DNA of 64,000 nucleotides, taken from positions 19,349,713-19,413,712 of the forward strand of contig NC_058513.1 in NCBI RefSeq assembly GCF_020382885.2. The letters run 5' to 3'. Shown piece by piece: positions 34,265 to 47,225 of this stretch. Made by a program: the position numbers and the translations under genes. The DNA comes from Scatophagus argus. Lineage: Eukaryota > Chordata > Actinopteri > Scatophagidae. How positions within the stretch are numbered: the stretch's first letter is position 1; each line of letters begins with the position of its first letter. The notes under the pieces are model-generated. The model worked only from the letters and a program-made list of their open reading frames with translations. It was not told the DNA's origin and ran no database searches.

Positions 34265-37200
34265 CTGGACTTCACCCCCTCAGGCTTTCACAACTCGAGT
34301 TTACTTTAACGGATTCCTCTAAGCTTCTCTGAAAAGGACGTTTCCACACTTTTTTGTGATGAAGAGGCAGAACTCGGGCTGCAGTCTGACGGGACTCAGT
34401 GAAGGAAAAAACTTTTTTATTATTTCCGATCAGGAATTCGACCCAGACTGTCAAAAACAGAACAAACTGTGATTTTAACAAACAAACCGCACCGTCTGCT
34501 TTTGTTTTGCATGTTTTTATAAGCTCAGAAGGTGGAACAAATTTCTGTTGAGTTTGAAGTTTCACTTTTGTTTGAACAGGGTTTTTTGTTGTTGATTCAC
34601 TATAGAAACCAAACTTCAGTGCAATAGATGGCTCCTTATGGCTTTGGCATGAACTTTATTGTTTTCTCTGTCGTATTTTCTGAAGTGTAGCTCAGTGACG
34701 AGTACGCCCCCCGGTGGCCGAGTGAGACATGAATGTATATTTGAAACCGTGCGTTGGGTGAGTGTTGTTGTCTTATACTGCGGAATCACTTTAGTACTCT
34801 TTACTACAGACCAAAAGAATACAGTATATAAAGGATATATTGCTATATTAAAGGTTTTAATGTTTATACAGAGATATTCTTCTTGTTTTTGTACAGTGTG
34901 TTTTCCTACATAGATATTTCCTGTGTATTTTGGAAAGGGTTACATGAATATAAGCAGTATATAACACATGTAATAAATTTATTCAGAAATATTACCAAAA
35001 CGGCGAGCCCGAGCGGTCCGGGCGCTGCATGTGGGCATTACCGAAATCCTCCGCGGTTTGTTTGGTGTCTGATCGTCTCCTCCCCTGCGTAGTTGAAATA
35101 CCTCAAAGCCCTGACGTCCCTGCCCTGCGACACACCTGTGCAGGTGCAGCTGATTCAGTTCTTGGGTAGCACCAGGTGCTCCGCTCACACGCTCACGTCC
35201 TTACAGACGCTTTCGTACGTGTAGTTTTCTGGCTGTATTTGGCCCAGACGAATGTATTCTCCCAACCTGCAGCATTTACTTTTATTTTTCAGTTTGGTGT
35301 GATTTTTCTCTCAGTTCTGTTTCAATCTGTGTTCAAAGATATTTTTCCTATATTTGTCCTCGATTATGTTTCTCATGATCAGAAAAAGAATAAATAAATG
35401 AAAAACAGTTCAACTCTGTGTCTCTGCTTTTGTCTTGTCTGAGGCAGCACATCACTCAAACACAAAGTCGAGCCACAGTGACACCAGCATCACAAATAAA
35501 ATCGCCAATTTTATTGATTTTATCTCAAATTGAAAGAGAACTCTGTTGGCCCAGTGCATGCTGGGATGGTCAGCTCGGTTGTTGGTCCAGTGATGACCAG
35601 CAGAGGGCAGCACACACCACATCAGCAGGACTGACGGCTCACTCGAGACCAGAAACTGTGGGATGTGACCTCCTTCTCACATTTATTAAAAACAGACAAA
35701 GAAGAATTAGACCTTCATGTTATCATTCAAAAATGATTTTACTTTTACATGTCGTGTATAAGGTTAACAAGTTGTTGTAATCAGGATGTTTTCTGCTTTC
35801 AGTTTCAGGCAGCTTAAGAACAAACAATGATTTAAATTTAGAAAACAAGTTCATTTGAAACAGGTCTGAATATTCTCACACCACTGGTGCATTTTTTAGA
35901 AAAACAACTTTAAGGTGGAGACGGTGATTCGATGACTGAAGACAAAGTGTCGGTGTGAGACTCAGCCATCAGTCAGCTCTGATTGGCTGAATTGGTTCAG
36001 GTGAGGAGGAGATTATCAGCCTCCTGTGTGAGACAGGAGGTTTTTTACTGAATCAAATGAGAAGATGCATCGCAACTGACAAACTGCTCGTATGTTCTGA
36101 ATGAAGTGGAGGAAAAGTAACAGAAAAATGAAAAACTCAAGTAAGGTACAAGATCCATCATATCGATCAGCAGTAGGCTGAGGTCCTGGAGGTCCTGACG
36201 GTGATTTGGATTCATTTGTATTTTATTCAGTAAATTCATTCCTCACTGAAGGTTTTCAGAAGGAAAAAACTCATTTCGGTTCAGTTAAAACCAACAGGCG
36301 GTGAGAACGTCTCTGCCCGTCCCTGTGGTTCCTCGTCTCTCCAGCAGGTGTCCTCAGCGTGTCAGTGTCAGGTTGTGCCGCCCTCTGCACACCTGTCACC
36401 TGCCCGTCTGCTCAGGCTGAACCGTAAGCCCATTTTAGCTTTGATGCGTGTGGAGACAAAACTCGTCCTCTGTGCTTCCTAATGGACATGTGAAATGACG
36501 TCATAAGCACATGAACGCGTCCCCGCGTGTCCACATATTTGACTGTACATCCACTTTAAATCCCGGTGAGGACGTGTCTGCCCTTTTGACTTGTTTTGTC
36601 TCATGGTTTCACCCTCTTCGGTGTCCTGCCCAGCTGAACTGCTGTTATGTAACACCGCGTTGTGACGGCGAGCAGATGAGGATGTTCTGCTAATCCCGAG
36701 GAGTTTTTAGAGCTGCTTTAAAATCTGCGAGGCAGGTGCAGAAGTTCATGAAAGTACCAGGATGTAGCTGATTTTTGCTCCCCACTGAGGCCTCAACTTT
36801 ATCCAGAAAATAACATGAAACTTGTTTGAAATATTTAAACGTCATCAGTGCCAACCGAAACTCGCCACACGACCCGAGGAAACACATGGAGAAGATTCAT
36901 TTCATTGTTTTTATTTATAGATGTGCACATTTTTTGATTACAGAGGAAACATCAAATCTTCCTGCACCTTCCGGTCACACTGTTGTCTCCACTACACAGT
37001 AAAAAAACGTGGATGTTTCTCTGATTTTGCGGATCGTGACGTGTTTCAGCGTCACCCGCAGCAGCTCATGTCAGATGAGATCAGGCTGCTTGATTTAAAC
37101 CATATTTTCGCTCCACACAAATCCAGTCACAGGACATCAGCAGTAAACCGCCGTAAACACGCCTCCGCCACAGCAAATAACACCAAACAACAAGAAGAAA

Positions 37201-39592
37201 CTGTGAAACACAAGTTCTGTGATGAAACCAGGCTGGGTTCAGCCCCTGCAGTAACACAGGATGTGAGTGTAGCTCACAAACAGGAGACGAGTGACGTTAA
37301 TCAGCATCTGGACCTTCAGTGTGTGAAAACTTACCTTACAGGCTGCAGAAACAGAAACAAATCTGTGTGTTGCACTGATGTCAGTGCGTGCTGCGTGTTG
37401 AACTTGTATTTGTCGTAGTTCTCTACATGACTGCATGAGTTTTCCTGCTGCGTCACTCATGTGACTCAAACAGCGTCCATTTAAATCAATTCTGAATGCA
37501 TTTAGCACGATTCGTGTCTGAAAGCCAAACATCCAGGCGTTAGGGTCACAAAGCTTTAAAACACAGAAAGTTGGACGTGAAAACAAAACACAAGTTTGTC
37601 CGAAACAGAAAGTCACCGTGACAACACGTTCACGACGCAGGAGTTCACTTTGTGTGCTGCCTGAGTGGACGGTGAGTGTCAGAGGCAGACGGGTTCAGAG
37701 CGGTCGCAATGGGAGACTTTAATTAACACAGGAACCCCATGGGGTCCCTGACGTCCACGAGTCTGGATGGATTACGCCTGACATCACAGACCCGTTTGCT
37801 CGTCCAGTGTTGGCTCAGCCCCTCGGCGATGCGGGCTGCGGTCTCAGCTGAGCCGTCGGGTCAGGCCTGAACACAACCGTTGACGACCTGATGCTTACGT
37901 AAACCTCCCCACTGACAAAAAGCTGCACAGGGGAAAAACAAATACATAATACAAGATCCTAATACTCTGCAGCGGTCACCATATAATCCACAAACATGGA
38001 ATATGGAGGGGGTGGATAATTGTGCAATTCATATTATGGATGGGATGCAGCCATTGGTGGGCTGCTCAGCTGGCTGTGGGCTGTTTTTTTATGTAAGAGG
38101 ATTTGAGGGGCCTCTGTGGCACGAGTCCTCCAAAGACTCGGGCTTGGATCATCTGTCAGACGGTGCCAGAGCCAATGAGCAGAGGGGACGGCCTGACGTG
38201 GTAGGCGAGAGTCTTTTTTTGAGGATTTTGTCGTTTCAGGAAGGAACAGAGATTAAGCCAGTTTGTCTTTTTTTTTAGTGCTCGGCACAAATGTGGCGAG
38301 TGACATTTGCTGAGAATTGAAGACATTCAGGATCAAAGCAGGAAAATTAATCTGCTCTGTGTGGAGTCGTTCTTTTAAAAAATACTGAAAAATGTGATAT
38401 TATTGCTTGAAGAGACTCCCTGATGGCTGGCAATTTGATGAACGTGCGTGGATGGAACGGAAACTGCAGTTACAGAGGTGTTCAAGCCAGTTTAAAGGGC
38501 CACAGACACAACCTTTGGGTCGCTTGGCCTGGCTGCTGGTCCAGCCCCGAAGATACGGAAACAACGTAAAGTTTAATGGCTCAAATTATGATAAAACACA
38601 TTTGAGCATTTAAACTGAGTATTTCCGCTCACTTCTCCGGCCTGCCACAGCGAGAACAGCGGGCTGACGTGTTTTCAGTGATGAGGAGAAGCACTGGGTG
38701 AAAATATTGGGTTTCAGCGTCACTTTTGGCCCGGACAACATCTCATCGTTACAGACAGGTAGAATCTATGAAACAATGAAAATACTTTGAACATACAACC
38801 ACTTAACAGCAGCTACGAATCAGAGTAATATACAGGGTACTGATGTGCAGCCTCTCAGGTTTCCTGAGGTGCCTGCTGTGGTCCCAGTCCACTTCATGAA
38901 GTGGTGCTGCTGTCCACCGCAGTCCATCAGACCAGACCTCATCGTCCAGCTGGCAGCGCCTCAGCCCCAGTCAGCCAACAGAGGTGGTGATGGGTCAAAG
39001 CTGCCGCACTGTGAAGTCTGTGACTGCAGGAGAGAAGCAGGTCCACATGAGTCCAGATGTCTCCAGACGTGATCGGGACTCTGAACTTGTTGAAGTCAGA
39101 CCTGCTGGACGTCGTTGGGTCCTCTGATGGGACGAGTCCTTTAAAAGAATTCATACAGTTGGCTGCAGGGTGGAGGACGGAGGCAGGAATACGAGGGGCT
39201 TCTGGGATTTGTTGCTTTTTTAGCAAGTGTAGCCGAGACCCTGGAAAAACATGAAAAACAGCTTGAGCAACTTTCCACACTTCAGCTTGTCTAATTGTGC
39301 TAACTCCTTATTTCTATTTCATCAGATGTGGATGAATCAGGAGGATTTCCCTTCACACAAACACCAGTTTCTCTGTCAGCTTCTTTTAACACCATCCAAC
39401 AAATCTCTGCTAACTCCGACATCTGCTGCCTGCCACATGTGTAAACCTCAACCCCCCCAGAGGCTACCAAAGGGTTAGTCCTGCAGTCCAGCATACGTCA
39501 AAGGGATGAGTGTCGAACATGCATCTGTCCATCCATTCATTATTTCCCTGTCCAGTGAGGGTTTATGTTGCCAGCTTCATCTGCGTGCTGCA

Positions 39593-39747
39593 GGGTGGGG
39601 GTTGGGGGTTCCAGGGGATTGGCAGGCTGGTTCAGAGCTTCATGCAGCAGGACGAGGAGCTTACGGTCTGGGACTCCCTGGAGGATGTTTCACAGAACAT
39701 CAGCAGCAGCTCAGGGAAGACATCGTCCTCCCGTTGGGCAGTGTGAC
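39593..39747 (+). other. Exon-like open frame of unknown origin
   Basis: A good acceptor (CTGCGTGCTGCAG) is followed by an open frame reading GGGWGFQGIGRLVQSFM, then DEELTVWDSLEDVSQ and a Ser-rich end with TGA. The composition looks protein-like (amphipathic helix, acidic patch). However, I recognise no family and see no partner exons. It could be the last exon of an unlisted gene, or chance. Confidence 0.2.
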
Positions 39748-40804
39748 ACTTGAACCTGAAGTTTTCTTGGATTTGACCCTCTGTGGTTTAACTAAGTGTG
39801 CACATCCACCCCACAGCAGAAAGCATGCGTCAGTGGGCGGAGCGCCAACATGGTTTAAAACGACTGAATGTATGTTCTGAATGTTTCTTTTTAAAGTGCA
39901 AAATGTCATTCAGTGTGGGCAGAACTTCAGCAGCTGCAGCCAAAGCATCAGTGACATTCAGCTTTAAACACGCTCAAGCTGGTCAGCCTGAATTTCTCAT
40001 CTGGAGTTAATCAAAGGACTCTGAACTTTTAAATGTTTGGTTTGGTGCTGCCGGAAACTAGTTAATCAGGTTCTGATTTGCTGTTAATCTGATTATAGCA
40101 GAATGGGACCAATCAGCTGCTCACACTCGGCTGGTGTGACGATGGCCTCGATCCGTGTGGCGTCCTCAGACAAATTTCAGCAATAACTGATTCCCATGCA
40201 TTTGCTAATGCATCACAGATTACAGTGGGAGCACGCAGAAGGCTGGCACGACACACTGCGTGTGATGGCCCTGACACACAACAAAGTGTCCAAACACACA
40301 CAGATGTTCACATGCAGGATGATCTAACAGATGTGGTTTATTTCAGAGAAATCATTTTCATTCCCCTGACAGTTTTAAAGCCTCTGGAGCCACATTTACC
40401 CTCAGGGGAGTGCTGGGCTTTTGTTGTTGCTTGTTGTTGTTGATGATCATTGTACCACATCTGATGAAACAAAAAAGTACTGCAGCTGGGTCAGTTGGTC
40501 TCAGGAAAGGGCCCACGCGGACACAGAGGTCCCTCGCTACCCTAAAGGGACAACACGGGACTGGACGAGACTAAACCCCAAACCAGAGCTCTGCGGTCCC
40601 CAGAAGGCACGCGTCCCCACAGCGTCAGTGAGCTGTCAAGTTGGTGATCGCGTTGAAGTTCATTAACTCATTAGCTGATAGACAGAAACTTTTAAAAAAA
40701 GTTTTGGGGGTTTGGACTCTCTTAATTTTTATTTCCATTATTTTCTAACACTGTAAAGACTAAACAGTTGATCACTTAATCCAACCAAATAATCAATAAT
40801 ACAA

Positions 40805-40835
40805 ATATTATAATATTATAATATTATAATATTTT
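40805..40835 (+). repeat. (ATTATA)-type AT-rich tandem repeat
   Basis: Several near-perfect units of TAATATTA in an AT-only stretch between hlf and smim36. Confidence 0.9.
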
Positions 40836-41236
40836 TGCTCATTGGTTGTTTGCTGAAAACACATCACGGGAAGTTAACGTACTGATGTTTCTGTTTTATA
40901 AAAGGACACTAATATTTTTCTTCTCATTTTGTTCGTGTGTGTCACTTCCTGTGGTTTATACTCTGTGTTAAAGTTTGTGCTGAAAGTGATAGAAAAGATA
41001 AATAATGAATGTATGAAAATAGCAATCAATAGTAATCAATGAAACCTTTTACCAACATGACCCTGTTCCAAACTAACCACTGCTGTACACGTTTGTTCTG
41101 CTTCACAAACGTTTGGCTCGGCCTTGTTGGCTGCTTACCTCCTGCTGACCTCCTCAGCAGCTCATCAGTGCATCCAGGAGTGTTACAAAAGTAAAACTAA
41201 GAGTCCAGGACTGAAAATACTGCACCCTCCTCTTCC

Positions 41237-41581
<345 letters not shown>

Positions 41582-43019
41582 TCATATCTCGGATCCAGAG
41601 AGGGAGGAGATGACGGGAAAATCAGCAAATTCAGAAACTGGTGGGGGGGAAGAGAAGAAGCAGAGGCAGAAAAGAGGCAGACTGTGATGAGGGATGAGGG
41701 GTGGACAGCTGGCTAGAAAGAGAGGAGGAGGAGGACGAGGAGGAGGAGGGCCTCAGAGAGATGAACTGAGAGGGATCAGCTCAGAGAGAGAGAGAGAGGC
41801 AGCGACAGCAGGCCAGCATGGAGATGGAGCTTTGTGCTTTAAAGGATGTTAATCCTCGCTGCTCCTCCAACCTTGAATTTCAGCAGCCAATGATTAAAGC
41901 TGCTCAGTTTTAATAACTTAAGCCACCATTTTGATTTGGCCAACTACACATAAGCTGCAGTGACAAAATTCTGCCCAGCAAAATGGAGGACGGGACAACA
42001 CACACCTGTCAGCTCGCCACGAGCGTCGCTCTGGGGATTTTGGAAGTCATGTAATATGTATTAAACAACTGCTTTATTATGTCACTCTGAGTGATTATTC
42101 CTGCATCTGAAATCAAATTAAATTAAAAGCATATAAGGTCACAGCACAGGCTGTGGCATTTTAAGAGTATTGCTGTTAGCATGTTAGCACGTCCGGGTAA
42201 CAACAGCGTTTTTTGCCCAGGTTTAAACCTCACAGGCAGAGCTTCAAATCCATCCTCTAACTTCCTCTGAGAATAAAGTTAAATGTTTTGTTCCGATCTG
42301 TTGAATATGAATATGTAAGGAGTAACTACAGAGCTCAGTTCGTTCCCTCAGATTACTGTCATGCGCTCAGTTCTTTGTCGTGAGGCAAAGTCTGTTAGAA
42401 CAAGTAGTTCAGTCAGGAGAACATAGAGGGCAGAATGACGAAGGACACCACAGCTTCAGTAGCTCATAAGGTAACAACCGACAGCATGCTGGGTCCACTG
42501 GAGTAAAAATGAGCTGAAACCCTTTGAGTTGTCATGTTCGGGGAAAAGCACATGAATGGACATGTCCGCTCGGAGGGACTATCAAAACAAACGTCTTGAA
42601 ATATTACAACTTTACTCTTAACTTTACTTTGTGGTTTTCAAACTTTATTGTGTTATCTGGACGGACTCCATTAGGAGGAGTGAAGGAAGGGAGGATTTCT
42701 ATAATCTGTATTCAGACCACATGTTGAGCCATTTTTCTCAGCACAAGTGGAGGAGGCAGCTCAGGGTTTGACTGACATTCCAACCACTTTGTTCACTTGT
42801 TTTGCTTGTTTGCTCTGCTGGTGTTTCTTTGGCATCTTTCAGGCCCCTTGCCCTGAAACGAACACAAACCACCTTCAGTCAAACAAAATTCCTCCCACGT
42901 CGTCTCAAAGAGTCTGAAAATAGTGAGACATATGGACCCAAAGTGACTCCTTCACAGAGTTCGTTCAGTCCAACCAACAGTCCAAAGCTCAACAGGATCA
43001 CAAACACATTGAGAGGATT

Positions 43020-43060
43020 CAAACCATTCAGAGGAAAAGCAGTTTCCTCTGAATGGTTTG
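43020..43060. repeat. Perfect 18 bp foldback, 5-base loop
   Basis: Left arm 43020-43037, right arm 43043-43060, fully complementary, with loop AGCAG. Flanks are not repeated, so it is not an obvious transposon end pair. Confidence 0.97.
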
Positions 43061-43062
43061 TT

Positions 43063-43461
43063 TTACCTGAGCACAGTACTTGAGTAAATGCACTTCAGAG
43101 TCAAAGCTTCTGACGTCAGTAAATCTGTGTAGAGAAAGTTTGTATCAGATTCATCTTCTTTCTGCTGATGCACGTTGGCTTCCTGCAGGTGGCGCTCTTT
43201 TCTTTGTCTTTTCATCCTGGCAGCAGGCTCTTCTTCTTCTGTTTCTTCAAACAGATCTAAGTGCTGCTCCATCACTGATGCAGTGGCAGCAGCAACGGGA
43301 CCACAGCTCTGAATGTACATCTTGTATACACAGCAGATCATGTGACCCATCATGTGACGCATCACCCCTGCAGCCAGAACAGCACGAGCGGAGTCCTGCT
43401 GCCGCTTCCTGTCGTTTGGATTCATCTGTTCTGCGTTATGCATCTGAGCTGCGTCCCGCAT
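43063..43461 (-). other. 132-codon open frame of unknown origin
   Basis: Reads MRDAAQMHNAEQM near the start, then a Met/His-rich MRHMMGHMICC stretch, an acidic ETEEEEP run and a basic RMKRQRKERH run. The charge pattern is protein-like, but I recognise no family. The plus-strand shadow frame is equally long, so this may be chance. It could also be a relic of a transposon accessory protein. Confidence 0.2.
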
Positions 43462-46400
43462 GTGAGGCCTGAGCAGTTCAACAAGTTCACAGTGAGAGTC
43501 TGGACTCGCACTGAAGACTCACTTCACTGTCTTTGAACCTCTCAACCCTTCTCCTGTCTAAATAAAACACATACAAATGAAATGCGGATATCCAGTCTCT
43601 TCAAAAATGTTGTAAAACAACAGAATCAGGAAATACCTTTCAGACCAGGGACACCTAACTACTGTCCTCGACAGCAGATGGTGGGCGTCAGGGCAAAACA
43701 AGGCGGGGTAAAAATAACAGAGCAGGAAAAATATAGCAAAGCGGATATTAGACTGTAGATGGAGGACACCCAAACAAGCTGAAATGACCTGCTAATGCTA
43801 TAAGATCGGTCGAACCCAGCAGACTCCCCCGAGCCGTGAACTGAACAATCCTGAGATGTGCGGTTTAAAAGGGGAAGATCAGGGCGGAGATTCGGGTGAG
43901 CTGATGGAGACGTCTTCTCAGTCTCAAAGTTGCTGAGGGAGAAATTGTGAGTCTTCTTGTGTTACAGAATATATATAATAATAATACGCACTCCCAGTCA
44001 TTTATCTCATACTGTTTCCTGGCAGTGCAGTGGGAGCTTTATGTGAGTATGAATCATTTACACATGAAGCATGTCCACACAGGACCCAGGTTTATATCTC
44101 ACCTGTTTAACTCCTTAAAAACAAAATTCACAGGTTCTTATGCAGCAGTTGCTAGGCTACCAGTGGAGACTCCAGGAAAGAAATGACACCACCACACAGC
44201 TTCACAAAATGTCAAACAGTTGGTTTTGGGGCGTTTTTGTGTTTGATCCTGAGCAAAACATCTGACCCAGACTTGGTGATGAGATGTTCGAGTGCAGTTC
44301 CTTCTGAGACATGTGCGTGTGCTGTTGGCGTGACAGTGAACACATCGCCTGCAGGGTGAACAGCTCGGCTCCTGCGGCCCTGCACCATAGCACCGTGTTG
44401 TCTGAAGGAAGTGGGGTCTCCTCTGGGCATCGTGAGCAGACCTTCAGGTTTCTTATCGCAGTCGCACTGGAGAACGGCTGCGGGCCACGATGGCAATCAA
44501 AATGCGACTGCCATTCTTTTGAAACACAATGTGAACTTCCTGCGTTGAGGCGGCTCCGCTGAGCGCCTCCTGTCTGTCCCAGCACCCACCACAAAACTGG
44601 GAGCTACCAGCACACCCTGTTATTCCAGTAAATCCATCAGCACGCCAGCAAACCGAAGAGACACGGGCAAAGAAAAAGTTTGAGTGGAATTTTTGACGAA
44701 TGAAAGGAAGTGCCTCTCCCTGGTTAATGAGGCGTTTCGGGGCCCTCTGGGGCCTCGGTGCCATTGTTGGCCCTGTTGGTGGGTCTCCTTAAGAGGCTGA
44801 AAGCTGCTTCTGTCACAGGATCCTTCCCACCACAGGACAACCACAGCTGATCAGATCACTCACTCCAAAGCAGCTGTCAGTGCAGTGAGACGTGAGAGAA
44901 AATGAATAAAAAAATCTAACTATAAAAACATCCATCTGAATGAAGCTGTTGTAAATACAGACTGATTTCCTGGATGCTAATGGGGAGAGAGAATCTAAAA
45001 ACAATAATCAAAGAAGTCCAGAATCTCTGCCCAATAAACAGACTTCCTCCCAGGAGCGTATGTTGCTTTCCGGCCAAAAGACGGATATGAGGATGTAACC
45101 TCCACCGTTAGGGATCGTCTCCAGCCTTCAGGGAACAGCTGAGCTACAGAGCTGCAGCTTTTCATCCCCTTCAACAGGCTGAGAGGAACTTTAAACCAAC
45201 ACAAACACAAACACAAACACTGTCAGACTGCCAGTTATGTGCCGTATGTTGTAGCTGGTCAAAGTTCAGATGAGGTTCAACAATCCTACGAGCACTTCAG
45301 AAACACACTGAGCCAATCAGTGTGTTTCCATCCAGTTCTGTTCTGTGTGCATTTTCATTTGTTCAGAAAAACTCAAGATATTGCAGATCCTGAGTTTTCA
45401 GCTGACCACCTTTGTGGCGAGCCTGGTGGCCTTATCGCCTCTCATTAGTTCTTATTTCTGAAGGGAGCCGTGAGTCAGCCTGTAAGGTTCCCATCAGATT
45501 CCAGTTTTAGCACCGACTCTGCTGCCAGAAACATGAAGGTTTGGATGTGAGTCTGTCGGCTAACGAGCTGCGCTGCCTGCCAGCTGCTCTGACTGACAGC
45601 ATCGTCGACATGCGGCCTCGTTACCGAGTCACCAACCCGTCAGCAGCCGTCGCGGTTCATCAGCTGACAGCTCATTAAACCTGCTGTCTGCACATACCAG
45701 GACTCTCAGCTCACTTGTTGTGTTTGCAGGAGAAACCATCGTAAAAGCTCCAGTTTGAGGAATTCAAAAAGTCAATATTTAATGGATGTTATGCCATAGA
45801 GACAAATGAGCGTCCTTGTTTGAAACTGTCCCTCAGTGATTTGTTGTCCACATGTTTCAACAGCTGGTGGGGATGATGATGATCATGTAGGTGTGCAGAA
45901 ATTGCATTATTTCCACAGTAGATGGTTGGTGGTTTAGAAGAATGGTTTTGAATATCCTTTACAGCACTTACAGGAGTAGCTGAGCGAAGCACAAATCAGC
46001 CGAAATTGTTGGGAAACAGCTTAAGTTTTTGAAATCTAAAATCTAGGACGATTGTTTCAGAAATGACTAGACTTTACCAAGCTTTAATCTGCCGCCATCG
46101 TCCCTGTGAACCGAGAGGCTGAAGCAGGACCAAATGTACTGTACAGTGTACTGCCTGTCAGTCTGGATGTGCAGCACCATTAAAACTGGAGCTGAAACTG
46201 CTGCTTGAATCACTGGGTGTTTCAGTGGACTGCAGGAGACGGCCATGATGACCAGTGTCAAAAAGGAAGTTAATGAGATCCACCTTTGACCGCACAGGAT
46301 GGTCCCCTGCAGATTTACAGCGATGGCAGACTGATATCATGTTGGCAGCCATCTTGAAACAGAGCTCGAAACATAAACTAATGGCACTCATGTAAAAGTC

Positions 46401-46904
46401 CCACTTTACAACTTTGTACTGCAGTTGGAGCTTCTCTTCAGCTCGGGCCAACTGTACTGGCCTTGAGGCTCATCTGACAGCAGAACAATCCCACGCCTGC
46501 AGGGGAATTATTTCAAAGTTTGGGTAAAGGGTGTGTAGGAACAGAAAACACCTTCCTGTTCTCTGGCTGATCCCTTTGAATCGTGCCGATTCCCTGTCTC
46601 TTTGCGTGCCAGGCCCTCTCTGGCTCAGAGTCTGGGGTGTGTTTAAGGGGGGAGGAGGGGTGACACTGCCACTGTGTTGCACCTCTGGTCACTCAGCTGG
46701 TTACTGTGTTACAGGAAGGGAAGGGAGGGTCGGGATTTCCCCTCTGAACCCTCCTCACACAGCCTGAGGCGACACAAAGCAGCACAAAGAATCGGTTCAG
46801 TCCGCTCTGATACGACTCAGTGAGGGTTCACTCATGCAAACCTCCATGAAACGGGGAAAGATTTCAAGCTGAACGAGTTCTTGGACATGCTTGTAGCTCA
46901 GTGG

Positions 46905-47225
46905 ATGGCAGTGTTGGTCAGTCCACCAGTCCAGCACTTCAGTCAAGACTGAAATATTTTAACATCTATGACATGGACAAACGTCAGCCTGCAGGTTTAC
47001 ATTTTATCATGACCATAAATCCTACTAACTTTGGTGACGCTCTTCATTCAGCACCATCAACGGGTCAACTGATCAAAACTTTAACCAAATACCTGCAATG
47101 ATGAGTGCTAATTAGCAAATATTAGCATGCGATCAAGCTAAACTACGGTTGTTGATATCGCTGTACATGCTAAACATGTTAGCATTATCACTGTTAGCAT
47201 GATGATGTTAGCTCGTAGCTCAAAG
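46905..47225 (+). repeat. Common teleost interspersed repeat
   Basis: Contains GACTGAAATATTTTAAC, CCTACTAACTTTGGTGACGC, ACCAAATACCTGCAA, TGCTAATTAGCAAATATTAG and a run of GTTAGCAT motifs, in the order of a repeat that is abundant in teleosts (recalled). The class is not known to me. Confidence 0.65.

Larger units (their letters stand above)
32565..35398 (+). other. hlf: hlf 3' UTR (inferred extent)
   Basis: AATAAA signals occur at 34972-34977 and at 35389-35394 / 35393-35398. The last 600 bases are AT-rich, as in long vertebrate 3' UTRs. No splice sites or coding content were recognised between the stop and these signals. The UTR holds a foldback (32711-32767) and a CTGC/CTGT tract (34172-34264). 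Its extent is inferred from signals only. Confidence 0.5.
35399..41236. other. Intergenic, hlf to smim36: no gene supported
   Basis: 5.8 kb. I see an AATATT-type repeat at about 40805-40835, one candidate exon-like frame (39593-39747), and a long stretch (about 37980-38620) of non-repetitive sequence that may be conserved noncoding DNA. I looked for mmd (progestin/adipoQ-receptor) text, which is expected here in mammals, and found none. Confidence 0.5.

Noticed and set aside
34115-34332. Cys/Leu/Pro-rich repeat frames
   Set aside because: Artefact of the CTGC/CTGT tetranucleotide tract, open in several frames.
36921-37418. 165-codon plus-strand frame between hlf and smim36
   Set aside because: No recognisable domain, no splice partners, odd composition, and a comparable frame on the other strand.
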